64,000 nucleotides of DNA from Avena insularis (lineage: Eukaryota; Streptophyta; Magnoliopsida; Poales; Poaceae), in the NCBI GenBank assembly GCA_023614405.1, contig CM042697.1:304452323-304516322 (forward strand). The letters are read 5' to 3'. Position numbers and translations under genes: made by a program. Each line of letters begins with the position of its first letter. Position 1 is the stretch's first letter. Under the pieces are notes generated by a model. That model saw only the letters and a list, made by a program, of their open reading frames with translations, made no database searches and was not told where the DNA came from. This document shows, one piece after another, positions 46,058 through 56,605 of the stretch.

Positions 46058-48265
46058 GTTACCAAATAAACCAAGAAGGTACAGGTGGATGAGACTTTCC
46101 CAGAGCGCACAGTTACCATTGGGTATGGTCTCACGGACAAATAGGAAAGCGAGCTCACCAGCTTCCTCTGTGAGAATCGGGATATCTTTGCATGGTCCAC
46201 TCAAGATCTGCAAGGAGTTCCGAGGGAGCTGGCTGAGCACTCTATTGATGTAAGACCAGTGGCCAAGCCGGTGAAGCAACCCCTCCGCTGCTTCGCCGAG
46301 GATAGGAGGAAAGTAATAGCTGTCGAGATTGCCAGACTCCTAGCTGCTGGATTCATCATGGAAGTACTGCACCCGGATTGGTTGTCAAATCCAGTCTTGG
46401 TCGAGAAGAAAAAAGATGATCCGAACTTGGCAGTGGTATGGTGCATGTGTATTGATTACACGAACCTCAATAAGGCGTGTCCAAAAGATCAATTTCCCCT
46501 GCCACAGATCGACCAAGTCATAGATTCTACTGCTGGGTGTGAGTTGTTGTCGTTTGTGGATGCGTATTCAGGATTCCATCAGATACCACTGAATCCGGAT
46601 GATCAAATAAAGACAGCTTTTATGACCCCGTACGGGGCATATTGCTATTGTACCATACCATTTGGGTTGAGAAATGCAGGTGCAAAATATCAAAGATCCA
46701 TGCAAAAATGCTTACAAGATCAATTGGACAAAAACGTTCAAGTATACGTCAATGACGTGGTAATAGAAACCAAACAAAGTCATACTCTAATTGAGGACTT
46801 GCATAAAACATTCGCAAACTTAAGAAGATTTCAGATGAAGCTTAACCTAGAAAAATGCACATTTGGTGTCCCGGCTGGCAAGTTACTGAGATTCCTTGTA
46901 TCCAGCCGAGGAATTGAGGCTAACCCGACAAAAATCAGGGCCATTCAAAGAATGGAATTACCAAAAACCCTCAACGATGTCCAGAAGTTTACTGGATGCT
47001 TGTCCTAGTTGTGAAGGTTTGTTAGTCGGCTAGGTGAAAAAGCCCTACCACTATATCAACTGATGAAGAAATCAGACAAATTCACGTGGACACAGCAAGC
47101 TGATAGCGCTTTCCATGAATTAAAGAAAATGTTGGCAATAGCACCAATATTAGCATCACCACTATCCAAAGAGCCAATGTTGCTCTATGTCACCGCAACC
47201 AACAGAGTTGTAAGTGCTGTAATAGCGGTTGAACGTGAAGAAGGGGGCAAATTAGTCCAAAGCCCAGTTTATTACTTGAGCGAAGTGCTCTCTGTCTCGA
47301 AACAGAATTGCCCACATTATCAGAAGATGACATATGGGGTATATATGGCGGCAAAGAAGCTGAAACATTATTTTCAGGAACACCCAATCCGGGTAATATG
47401 CGAGGCACCTATCTCGGATATATTGGGCAGCAAAGATGTCAGCGGCTGAGTCGTAAAATGGGCCATAGAACTGGCACAATATACTCCACAATATGATAGG
47501 AGAGATGCAATAAAGTATCAGGCTGTTGCAGATTTCTTTGTAGACTGGATGGAAATGCAGTACGAACCACCACTACCAGATCCGAACTACTGGAAAAAGA
47601 ATTTTGACGGGTCCAAGACGAAAATGGGTCTGGGCGCCGGGATAGTGCTCACATCTCCAAAGAGGGATCAACTCAGGTATGTGTTGAAGATTCATTTTGC
47701 TGCTTCCAACAACGTTGCCGAGTATGAAGCACTTGTCCGTGGCATCAAAGTAGCCAAGGAAATTGGTATCAAAAGTATCATGTGTTTTGGCGATTCGGAT
47801 TTGGTGATTCAGGAAGTGTCTGGACATTGGGATGCGCTGGACGCAAACATGGCATTATATCGTTTCCATGTGCAAAAAAATTCGGGATACTTTGACGGAT
47901 GCGAATTCCATCATGTTCCTAGAGCAAAAAATGAGGCAACAGATGTACTATACAAATTAGGGTCATCTCGGCAACCAATACCACCAGGGTTAGCGCTGGA
48001 GCACCTCAGGATACCATCGATCAGGCCGTCACCAGAGTCCGACTCAATCAGGGTCACCCCGGCGAGTCAGGAGTCATATCTGTTACCAATGGATATCGAC
48101 TCAGGGGTAGCTTCGAATCACTCGGGGACTGATCCGCTCAATTCAGGGGATGCCGAATCACACTCGGGGACTCCTCAGGTCATGTCAACTGAGCATATGT
48201 CGGCGGAGCCAATGGACATTGATACTGAAGCAGACCCAGAACCACTGATACCAGTATGGGCATAG
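46058..48265 (+). pseudogene. Gypsy-2 reverse transcriptase and dual RNase H
   Basis: In the protease frame: RT blocks VDAYSGFHQI and FGLRNAGAKYQ, then YVND (about 46744-46755) where active elements have YVDD, so a catalytic Asp is lost. GVPAGKLLRF follows. Stops near 47006 and 47012 precede the RT-linked RNase H (KEPMLLYVTATN, HYFQEHPIRV). After TGA 47447 a second RNase H follows (NFDGSK, AEYEALVRG, CFGDSDLVI, NEATD). Stops also lie at 46067 and about 46141. The tail 48000-48260 is Ser/Pro-rich and contains two CTCGGGGACT copies. Confidence 0.85.
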
Positions 48266-49522
48266 AAAATATTCGATTATTTAAAAGATGGGACCTTGCT
48301 GAGTGATGAAACATTGGCAAGGCAAACAGTACGAAGATCAAAAGCGTACACCATAATCAACAAGGAATTATACAAGCGAAGTGTGACGAGTGTACTGCAG
48401 CGTTGTATCAGCCCAGAGAAAGGCCAGGAGATCTTATTGGATATTCATCAAGGAGAATGTGGGCACCATGCGTCATCAAGAGCGTTAGTGGCCAAGGCAT
48501 TCCGACATGTATTCTACTGGCCAAGCGCATTGGCACAAGCGCAGGAGTTAGTCAGAAAATAAAGTGGTTGTCAACACTATGCATCCAAATCACATCTACC
48601 AGCGTCTGAATTAAAGACTATACCAATAACTTGGCCTTTTGCAGTGTGGTGCCTAGATATGGTAGGACCATTCAAAACCAACAAGGGGAGGCATGACTCA
48701 TATTTTGGTCATGATTGATAAGTTCACCAAATGGATAGAAGTGAAACCAATCAAAAAATTGGACGGTAAAACAGCTGTCACATTCTTAAAGGATATAATC
48801 CTCAGATATGGTTAGCCACACAGTGTAATCACTGATAACGGCACAAACTTTGCTGAAGGAGCTTTTGCTTGTTTCTGCGGGAAACACCGAATAAGATTCG
48901 ATGTAGCATCAATCGCCCATCCAAAATCAAATGGACAAGTTGAACGGGCTAATGGCTTAGTTCTGTCAGGGATAAAACCCTGCTTAATGGAACCACTCCA
49001 GAGGTCACCTAGTTGTTGGATAGAGGAACTACCCTCAGTGTTATGGATCCTAAGAACAACTCCGAATCGGTCAACGGGTTATATGCCATTTTCCTTGTGT
49101 ATGGGGCAGAAGAGGTTTTGCCTGCCGACATAGAGTATGACTCGCCAAGAATAAGGCAATACTCGGAAGACGATGTAAAAGAGGCCCGAGAAGATGGAGT
49201 AGATTTACTCGAAGAAGCAAGGGAACTAGCATTATCCAGATCCGCTATATATCAACAGAATCTCCGACGCTATCATAGCCGGAAAGTGCAACCTCGTGGT
49301 TTTCGAGAAGGGGATATGGTGCTAAGGCTGGTGCAACGAACAGTGGGAATGCATAAATTATCACCCCCATGGGAAGGACCATTCATTGTAAGCAAAACAT
49401 TGCACAATGATTCCTATTATCTCATAGACGCTCGTGAAGTGCAAAAGAACAAGGCGGACAGGTCAGGAGATGAGACCAAAAGGCCATGGAATGTGGCGCT
49501 ACTTCGTCCCTTCTACACTTAG
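48266..49522 (+). pseudogene. Gypsy-2 integrase
   Basis: The zinc domain (HQGECGHHAS, then SGCQHYA after TAA 48560) leads into the core with CLDMVGPF, VITDNGTNF and HPKSNGQVERAN. The last of these has Lys where the catalytic Glu is usual (P-E-S-N). The frame shifts near 48690 and returns after a single-base loss near 49092. From there 49095-49522 is open, with VYGAEEVLPADIEYD and the C-terminal GDMVLRLVQR and WEGPFIV, ending RPFYT. The catalytic change plus shifts make it inactive. Confidence 0.8.
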
Positions 49523-50166
49523 GAGAAGCAATGCATGTATCACTCAAACTCTCATATGTCGGACGTGTGTGCCGGCTATGTGCTTCTAATAAAATGGTAT
49601 GATTCGAAAAACTGACTCGGGGACTACCCTTTAAGTTTTCCCTCTCAATTATTTTATGTCGGCTGGCGTGACACCCGAAATTTATCTCGGAACAAGTAAT
49701 GTTTACTCGGAATAAATCAACTCTTCGACTATGATGTTGTCCGAAAACACGGCTTCATGGCAAGCAGGAGAAAAGGATGTATGAAGGGTGAACACGAACG
49801 TCGGATAAGTACAAAGGAGAAACGCGAGCTGGCTTTAAGTTTTTGCCTAACTCTCTGCATGTCACGTTATACTGTGTGTCGAACAATCTCGGCCAAGTGG
49901 TCCAAGTTTCATACCCGCTAACTATACCCTTAGTACTTTGAGACTCTAATGTCGAACACCGAAAAAGGTAGACAGGGGCCAAAGTCAAGGAAAAGTGAAA
50001 CGGCAAAATGAAAATCGAGGACTTTCCCTTGAATGGTTCACATTCAGAACATAACGCAAATATATAAAGCCTATCAAAAGGCGCATAACCAAACTTAAAG
50101 TTCAATGTATGTTACATCTATACCCGGCATACCGGGGATCTAATCAAAGTTCAAGTATTTGTTATC
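49523..50166. other. Spacer between integrase and antisense gene, no gene seen
   Basis: Plus-strand 3' UTR of pol and minus-strand 3' UTR of the antisense gene probably meet here. One CTCGGGGACT lies at 49616-49625. Confidence 0.45.
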
Positions 50167-51460
50167 CTAAGAAGCAGAAGGACTCAGAGGAGAACCCTTG
50201 GAGCCAGGAGCATCGCTTGGAGCATCCGTGGCCGGGTCATCCGGACCATCTGACTCGGTTGCTTCGCTGTCGCCACCCTCTTCATCAGCAACTTCGACGA
50301 GCGGGTCACCAAGGTCGAGGAAGCTGGGCCCATCGCACCAAGCGTGCACCATGGTATATTCAATCATGGCGTAAGCTCGCTCCTGGCGCTTCTTGATCAG
50401 CTCCGGGTCAATCAGCCATTTTCCATCCCCTCTTATGCGAGCAAGAAAATCAAGATTGGTGTCCTCGTACCATGAAAGCACGAAGGAGGGAGCCTTGTCC
50501 TCTGCAGCTCGGTCGGCCGACTCACGCCATTGATCCAGCCGGTCCTCAGTAAGGAGCAATCTCTCAGCAAGTGGCTCGATGAGTTCGGGTGCGTCTTCCT
50601 TTGGCCAGAGCATGCGAAACGCATGAATAGCCGACTTGAGCAGGTCCACACCACAGGACTTGAGGGTCCTGACCCGTTCGGACACCGCTTCGAGAAGCTC
50701 CTCCATGGACACCTCGCCGTTGGCTGGAGCACCAGATTCGGCCCTCACCCTCTTCATGGCTCGGATGGCAAACATATTGGCCTCAGGAAAATTCTCTACA
50801 AGCAAAAGAGGAAGTTAGGAAAATAATAAAAGTAGACAGAAGAAGTCCAGAGTGGCCTATACAGTGCAAATAGAGTAAGAACTCACTACCGAGAAAGAAG
50901 TTGATAGTGGCGAGCTTGCTATGCCAAGTTTTGGCCTTGGCTTGGAGGGCGTCAAAGTTCAGGTTTGCCGACTCAACCGATGATTCGGCCTCGTCGAGCA
51001 TCCTCTTGGTCTTCTCGAAGCTGGCGGGCTGCTGCTCATTCTTCTCGACAAGCTCCTCTTTCAACCCTTTCACCTCGGCCAAGTGCTTCTACTTCGTCTC
51101 GGCCATCAGCTTCTTCAGCCGAGTCACCTCATCTATCTCCTTCTAAAGTTTGGCTTGGTGCTTCTCTGCTTATTCAGAGAAAATACTTGCCAGCACCAAC
51201 AGAAACCTTCATCTATCGGATTAATGAGACAAGAAACTTACTCTCGGCCTTGCTGATCTGCGAGTGAAGATCATCGATGGTGGACTGAGCGGAGGCTGTG
51301 AAAAAAGAGCGAGAAAATTTTGAGAAAATGAACGAAAGAAAATTACACCGAATAGAGAAAGGACGAGTAAGGATATTACCTTGGCCTTGGATTTCAGTCT
51401 ACAGCTTCTCATATGCAAGTTCGAGCTTGCGATGCGCCAGGACGAGAGCTTGGTGCACCT
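50167..51460 (-). pseudogene. Gypsy-2 antisense gene, C-terminal exons (coiled coil)
   Basis: On the minus strand 51480-50880 gives coiled-coil frames (KGLKEELVEKNEQ, LDEAESSVESANLNFDALQAK). These are followed by 50805-50167, a 212-residue frame with NFPEANMFAIRAMKRVRAE, LLKSAIHAFRMLWPKED, SFVLSWYEDTNLDFLARI and an acidic Ser/Asp-rich tail. Its position matches the coiled-coil and C-terminal exons of the Gypsy-1 antisense gene, with only faint residue similarity. Function is unknown. Confidence 0.65.
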
Positions 51461-51544
51461 TGGTAAGCTCGTTATGCGTGAGCTAGACAAAGAAGACAGA
51501 CAGTAAGGAAAGGTCAAGTCAAACAGCCTGCCAGATTAAAAAGC

Positions 51545-51910
51545 TTAAGAGCTTACAGCCAAGTAAGTTCCTTACTCGATAGTAACCTCGAGGGCTAGGT
51601 ATCGAAGCTCTAACATATGATTTTGGCATAAGAAAATAAACAAGCTTAAGAGCTTACAGCCGAGTAAGTTCCTTACTCGACAGTAACCTCGAGGGCTAGG
51701 TACCGAAGCTCTAACATATGAGTTTGGCATAAGAAAATAAAAAATCTTAAGAGCTTAAAACCGAGTAAGTTCCTTACTCGATAGTAACCTCGAGGTATAG
51801 GGATTGAAGCTCTAGCATGCAAGCTTGGTGTGAAAATTTAAAGACTAAGTGATTATTGAGAGCTTACATCCGAGTAAGTTCCTTACTCGATAGTAATCTC
51901 GGGGACTAGG
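51545..51910 (-). repeat. 105-bp minisatellite with hairpin core (Gypsy-2)
   Basis: Four units each contain CGAGTAAG-TTC-CTTACTCG, an 8-bp stem with a 3-nt loop (one arm base changed in unit 1), followed by a CTCGAGGGCTAGG or CTCGGGGACTAGG segment. It lies in an intron of the antisense gene, as does the Gypsy-1 minisatellite. Confidence 0.85.
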
Positions 51911-52072
51911 TGATATGTATAAAGGAAATACTCAACAATAAAAAAGAGTAAGAAGTTACTTTACCTCGTTCACTTCGTCGGCGCAGGACATTCGAGTAAT
52001 GGCCTGCTAGGTCAGGTCAGAGACGGCCTTAGGGCCCATCTTCAGTTTCTTGCCAGTGCGGGTGCTTACCTC

Positions 52073-53107
52073 CTACTCGCCAGCTGCATTCCATGCCACA
52101 GCATAAGGCTCAGCCGAACCAAGGCTTTTCCCACTAAGCATCCGAGTGAGAACTTGACCCGTTTTCAGGGTGGTTCCCACATTGGCACGGGTCGCTGCAG
52201 TGGAAATATGGAGGGTAACAGCCTTAGAGCCATCACCTGACCCGATAGCCGTGGATTCGGCCCCCTTACCCGTTGAAGCGACCATTGTCGCCAACGTTGG
52301 AGGCCGGATCTGAGGAGCAAAACCCGGAGCGCAGACCAGCGTTGTCTGCTTGGAGGAGGTGGATTTGCCGGATAAAGGGCGAGGAGAGCCAGAGGCCTTG
52401 GGCTGGGTCTGGCCCTTTGACAGAAGTGGAGAGCGAGCAGGAGGATTTGGAGAAGAAAGTGGAGCCGGCTGACTGGGCTCAGCAGTTTTGCTGGCTCCAA
52501 GATCAGGAAGTTGTTCATTCACAGCAGCCTGAGGGCCGATGCTAGAGGAACTGGTGGCAGAAGGTTTCTCGGTGCCAAAATCACTGGCACCAAGATCAGA
52601 AATTTGTTCCTGGCCAGCGCTAGGGGCGCTAGCCGAATGACCCACCGGATCTGACTGACACTGAGAGGCATGAGCCTCAACAGTGCGAGCCTCGACTTGG
52701 ATGGGACTCGGCGCCGTCGAGTTAGCTGGAGGAGGCGCAGGCCTTAGCGGCGAGGCAATGCTATAAGCAGCCTGGTTCGCCGACAAAGGTGTGGCGCTGA
52801 AAACAATGAGACATGTATAAGAGAACATCAATGACAATAAAGAAAGAACGGAGAAAGCAGAGTATGAAAACTTACCCGGTGACGACCGGGTCACGGGTGA
52901 CTCGGCGTGTGATTCGGCGCCCAACGGCTTGGTGGGTCTCAGCCAGAGTGGAAGCAGCAGAGGCAGCAGGAGCTGCCGGACTGGGCTTGCTCTTCTTGGA
53001 CGGCTGAGTGCTGGAGGAGGCTCCGTGTCGCTTCGGCTTGGCGACGGGGATCTTGCCGACTCCGCCCATGGTGAGAGGAGGAGTGTCATGTACCTGGCCA
53101 GCTGCAT
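52073..53107 (-). pseudogene. Gypsy-2 antisense gene, Ser/Pro-rich middle exons
   Basis: The minus-strand frames are low-complexity Ser/Pro/Ala-rich, with basic clusters such as AKPKRHGASSS and KKSKPSP near 53040-52980 that could be nuclear signals. An intron-like break falls near 52870-52800. The frame 53107-52073 as a whole crosses this break. Comparable low-complexity, charged exons sit in the same place in the Gypsy-1 antisense gene. Confidence 0.5.
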
Positions 53108-53149
53108 AAGTAAATAACAAGCTTAATCGGATAAGTTGGTAGACTAAGG

Positions 53150-54209
53150 TCACAAGGCATGTACCTCCAAAAGCGTACAATCATCATCCTCATCATCGTT
53201 AGACCAATCCTGTAAGGGATTGCAAGATCGACTCTTACCCGAAGCTGAAGAAGCCGCAGTGTGCGGGATGGGCATGAAGCACTCCAGGTCATACTCGACT
53301 TCATCGGAGTCAGAGCGATCCCTGTTATAACCGCAGGGAGGGACAATACTGTCATCAACCTGGTGAACGAGATTCGGCAAGGAAAAAGACTCGGAAAACT
53401 TACCCAGGGGACATGCCTGACCTGGCTAAACGGAGGGCAACTCGAAGCCCAATCATCCGCCAAGTTCAATTTAAAGATTGAGCTTACTCGGCGGGCAATG
53501 GAGTCATGGGTGAGCTCATTAGTGGAGTGCCGAGTGGGATCATGGGAGCCACTTATGAAGCACATCTTGTGGCTCCTCGCTTGGATGGGGCTTACCCGAC
53601 GTGAGATGAAGGTGCACATGAGGTCAGTGTCGACAAGATGAAAGTTTTCATCCGGCGACAACAACCTTTCCAGGATCGTGTTAGCCTCGTTCACCGCAGC
53701 ATCTTGGTCGCGCGGGTCAAGCTGCCAGAGCTTCTTGCTGGGTACCTCGTCCGAGAAAGGGGGAGCCGGATGTTATCGGTGGACCCACTATTTTTGACAT
53801 AGAAAAAGGTCCTATGCCACTTTTTGCAAGAATCAAGCCCAGCAACCCGCAGAAAGATGGAGTGTCTCCGGGGTGTGATGCTAGCGGCACCGCACCGAGT
53901 CGGCTTCTTCTCGGCTCGAGGAGAACCAGGCTGGGGAACAACCTAAACCCTAAATCTAAAATATTTGGCCCACAGAAGAACTGTAGGACAAATTCCGAGG
54001 TAAGCCTCGCAAGTAGAGATAAAACAGGAAAGAGAGCCAATCGCATTGGTAGGAAGATGGTGTGTTTGCAGACGGAAGGTGGAGAGAAACGAGGAGAAGA
54101 AGGTGCTCACTAGAAGAGCGAAACTGTGCTCAAAGTGAGAAAGGAAAACCACCCGCTTGTTAGCTTTGGGTTTGGGAGAGATCTCACCGGCGGGAAGACG
54201 GCAATCCAC
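53150..54209 (-). pseudogene. Gypsy-2 antisense gene, N-terminal PF04195-type exons
   Basis: From 54209 the minus strand reads GEISPKPKANKRVVFLSHFE, then FFSSFLSTFRLQTHHLPTNA and CEAYLGICPTVLLWAKYF. This is the plant putative gypsy-type transposon domain PF04195. It continues through 53780-53500 (SDEVPSKKLWQLDPRDQDA, LVDTDLMCTFISRRVSPIQ, HSTNELTHDSIARRV) and an acidic stretch (SNDDEDDDC) near 53185. A stop and frame change lie near 53940. Homologous genes are common in wheat-type Gypsy elements; their role is not known. Confidence 0.75.
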
Positions 54210-54769
54210 TTGAAGCGGAATGCGCCTGGTGGAGTGGAGCCATTCTACCTCCTCGGTGGAGACCTCCGAAAGGTTCCCAGCCGGCCATTGCTGGAATCTC
54301 TCCTCACCACCATCATTGCCATGTCAAGGCGTCCATGAGTTCCGCAGATTCAATATCCTCCGCAGTTGGAAGAGGTTTGGAACAACACGGACCCGTGGTG
54401 GAATGGAAAGAAAAGAGGGGCGATTGCAAGACAAGAACATGAGGGAGAGGAAATCGTAAAGGGGGCGGTTCGATCTCGCAGGCGCAAGGAAGAAGAAAAT
54501 GCCAGGGAAAACAACGGGTGTGGGGGAAGTGGAAACCCCCAACCCCTACTTAAGGACAGTAAAAACCCTGGTAGTGGGATCCATCTGTGCCGTGCAGCCA
54601 GCATGTGGCCATGTACCAGCCCGAGTGTGGATCCGAAAACTGTCAAACAGACCCGGCAAGGAGCAAGATTGCGACAAATACAGACAAAAACTAAGTTCCA
54701 ATCACATAAAAGGAACCTAGAAACGCCTAACAGCTTGAACTGCTAGACCTCACCAGCTTCGGGGACTAA

Positions 54770-55540
54770 TGTCGGGGGGATAACCCCCGGTAGGGTAATG
54801 AGAGGTGAAACATAGCACAGCTTGGTTAGCTCCGAGTAAAGAAAGAACCAGGCCGGGTAAGAATGGTCGGGTAAGATAAGCATGAGCGGCCGACATATAA
54901 ACTATGTCGGCCCGCATAAGACAAAGTTGTAATTTTTGTAGGAACCGACAAGCCGAGTCTACCAAGGAAGGGCCGAGTCAAGTAGGACGCGTGGCACCTT
55001 TCCGAGTAAGGTTCAGGAGGGACCATGGTAAAGCATGGTCAAAATATAAAGGCGACGCCGGGTGACACAAAAGGAGCCGGGTGATGCCCAAAGCATACGC
55101 TAACGTACACGGTTACAGCGTGACGCCAAAAGAAACAGGAAGCAGCGTACCAGAAGAGCGTTAGATGTCAAGCTTTATGGACTGGGCCATTGGGCTTAGG
55201 GCAACCCATGACCCGGACCACATTGTAGGGACCAAGATCCAAAAAGTAAACCCTATAACCCAAAGGGGTATAAGCTAGCTAGCACTGCCTACATAAGGAA
55301 GGGCATAGTTGTAGTAGAAGGAAGTTGGACCAAGTAGGGAACTTGTGCACAAAACCCTAGTTCATACAGCTCGAGGAGCACTTGTCATCTTCGGGTATCA
55401 ATCAAATCGCTAAGTCTGGAGAGTTCTTCTTGTTCTTCGTGCATGGCTCGACCGTGCACTCCCTCCCCGGTGAACACAAGCACCCATTCGGCCCCCAACT
55501 TAAGCCTACCCATGGCATCTGCCGTGCCACCACCACGACA
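54770..55540 (+). repeat. Gypsy-2 3' LTR
   Basis: 771 bp, from TGTCGGGGGGATAACCCC to CACCACGACA. It is preceded by CTTCGGGGACTAA, the polypurine-tract-like site. Compared with the 5' LTR it has a small insertion near 55110-55150 and a changed TATA box. Confidence 0.92.
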
Positions 55541-55816
55541 CTGTCTCTGCTCCCAGCACTTGATGGCGCAGTCATAATTTTCATGTGCGTCAGAGGAGAA
55601 GGAGACGCGCATATCACAAAAGATCTGTTCCCCTCGTGCTAGTCCAGTCGGCATCCTCGATACAGCTGTGCCCTACAAAAGACCGACGAGGCAACACACA
55701 AACACCCCCCGATCAAAGATCCTCCCATCTACTCCATCTATTGCGCACTTCGTTCTCGCCCGCAGAATCGGTTCTTGCAGGCCGCCATCACTCTCCTCCA
55801 AGAAACCCAAACAGTA

Positions 55817-55921
55817 ATGAATCCTCCCTCGCCCCCAGTTCATCCGGACTCAATAGAGGATTCGATGCACAAGATTCGTTACGGTGGATGGAGCAAGTTC
55901 GGGGACGACACATTCGGATAA
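55817..55921 (+). CDS. Upstream ORF or 5' coding part of the SINA-like gene
   Basis: ATG 55817 opens a 34-residue frame (MNPPSPPVHPDSIEDSMHKI...) that ends at TAA 55919-55921. It is in the same frame as the SINA-like ORF seven bases later. It may be a genuine N-terminus cut by a nonsense change, or an upstream ORF. The RING finger expected in SINA E3 ligases is not in it. Confidence 0.4.
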   Translation: MNPPSPPVHPDSIEDSMHKIRYGGWSKFGDDTFG

Positions 55922-55927
55922 ATCGCT

Positions 55928-56605
55928 ATGCGTATGGACACTACCAGCGCTGTCAAGCTGGCCGCATGCTCCAAGGAGTTGCGCCGCCAAGTCGCTGGCG
56001 GAAAAGGTAGCAGATGCCCCAACGACGGTTGCGGGACATTGGTCGCCTTGCACGACTTCGTCAACCATAAGATGGCATTCCCGCACGGTCTGTGCTACTG
56101 CCCTGAGCCTGGCTGCGAGTTCGCCGCTCCGCCTACAGTGTCGATGGAAGTGCACAGTTTCCACTACGGTGTGGAACACAGGTACATCTCTCAGCCTTTG
56201 CTGGCAAAAGGCTCATGGAGAGTCGAGACCGTCGGATCCTGGGATGATGGTTCAATGCTCGCCGTGCGATTTGACATGCTCAACTTTGGCCTCGCCATAT
56301 CTGTCGAGTGCGTCAGGTCGGCGGCATGCAAGTTTCTGTGGTACATGGTGGAGTTGCACTTATATAAACCTTCAATGATGGGAGGGGACCAGGAGGAGTT
56401 CGCCGAATATAGCCTGTTTTTCAAGCCAAAGAGCAGCGCGTCGTCGGCTGCCGCTAGGATGACTAAATATTTACGAAATTTTCTGACTAATAAACATGAT
56501 AGGTTAATCCTGGATTACTCATTCTGCATCCACAAGATGGTATATGACAGATATGACGGTCTTGATTCTGATGATCTGCTGTTCAAATCTGGGATTAGGT
56601 ATTGA
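55928..56605 (+). CDS. SINA/SIAH-like zinc-finger protein without RING
   Basis: The 225-residue ORF begins at ATG 55928 (a second ATG is two codons on). Residues 28-80 match the SIAH-type zinc finger (CPNDGCG, then FPHGLCYCPEPGCEFAAPP and a spaced His pair). The remainder resembles the SINA substrate-binding region, weakly. SINA proteins are E3 ubiquitin ligases with an N-terminal RING. Here no RING is present, so the protein, if made, could only bind partners, or it is a truncated copy. The Gypsy-2 LTR ends 390 bp upstream and may have replaced the promoter and first exon. Confidence 0.55.
   Translation: MRMDTTSAVKLAACSKELRRQVAGGKGSRCPNDGCGTLVALHDFVNHKMAFPHGLCYCPEPGCEFAAPPTVSMEVHSFHYGVEHRYISQPLLAKGSWRVETVGSWDDGSMLAVRFDMLNFGLAISVECVRSAACKFLWYMVELHLYKPSMMGGDQEEFAEYSLFFKPKSSASSAAARMTKYLRNFLTNKHDRLILDYSFCIHKMVYDRYDGLDSDDLLFKSGIRY

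Larger units (their letters stand above)
41907..55540 (+). mobile_element. Gypsy-2: full-length Tat-type Ty3/Gypsy element
   Basis: Two LTRs (41907-42653 and 54770-55540), a primer site, gag, protease, RT, two RNase H regions and integrase lie on the plus strand. A large antisense gene then fills 50167-54209. The flanks CTCTC (41902-41906) and CTGTC (55541-55545) look like a 5-bp target duplication with one change. The LTRs differ by many substitutions and indels, so the insertion is not recent. Its LTR and proteins are clearly different from Gypsy-1, although the architecture is the same. Confidence 0.92.

Noticed and set aside
50109..50396. Plus-strand frame opposite the antisense C-terminal exon
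   Set aside because: Shadow of the longer, acidic-tailed minus-strand frame, which fits the antisense gene layout.
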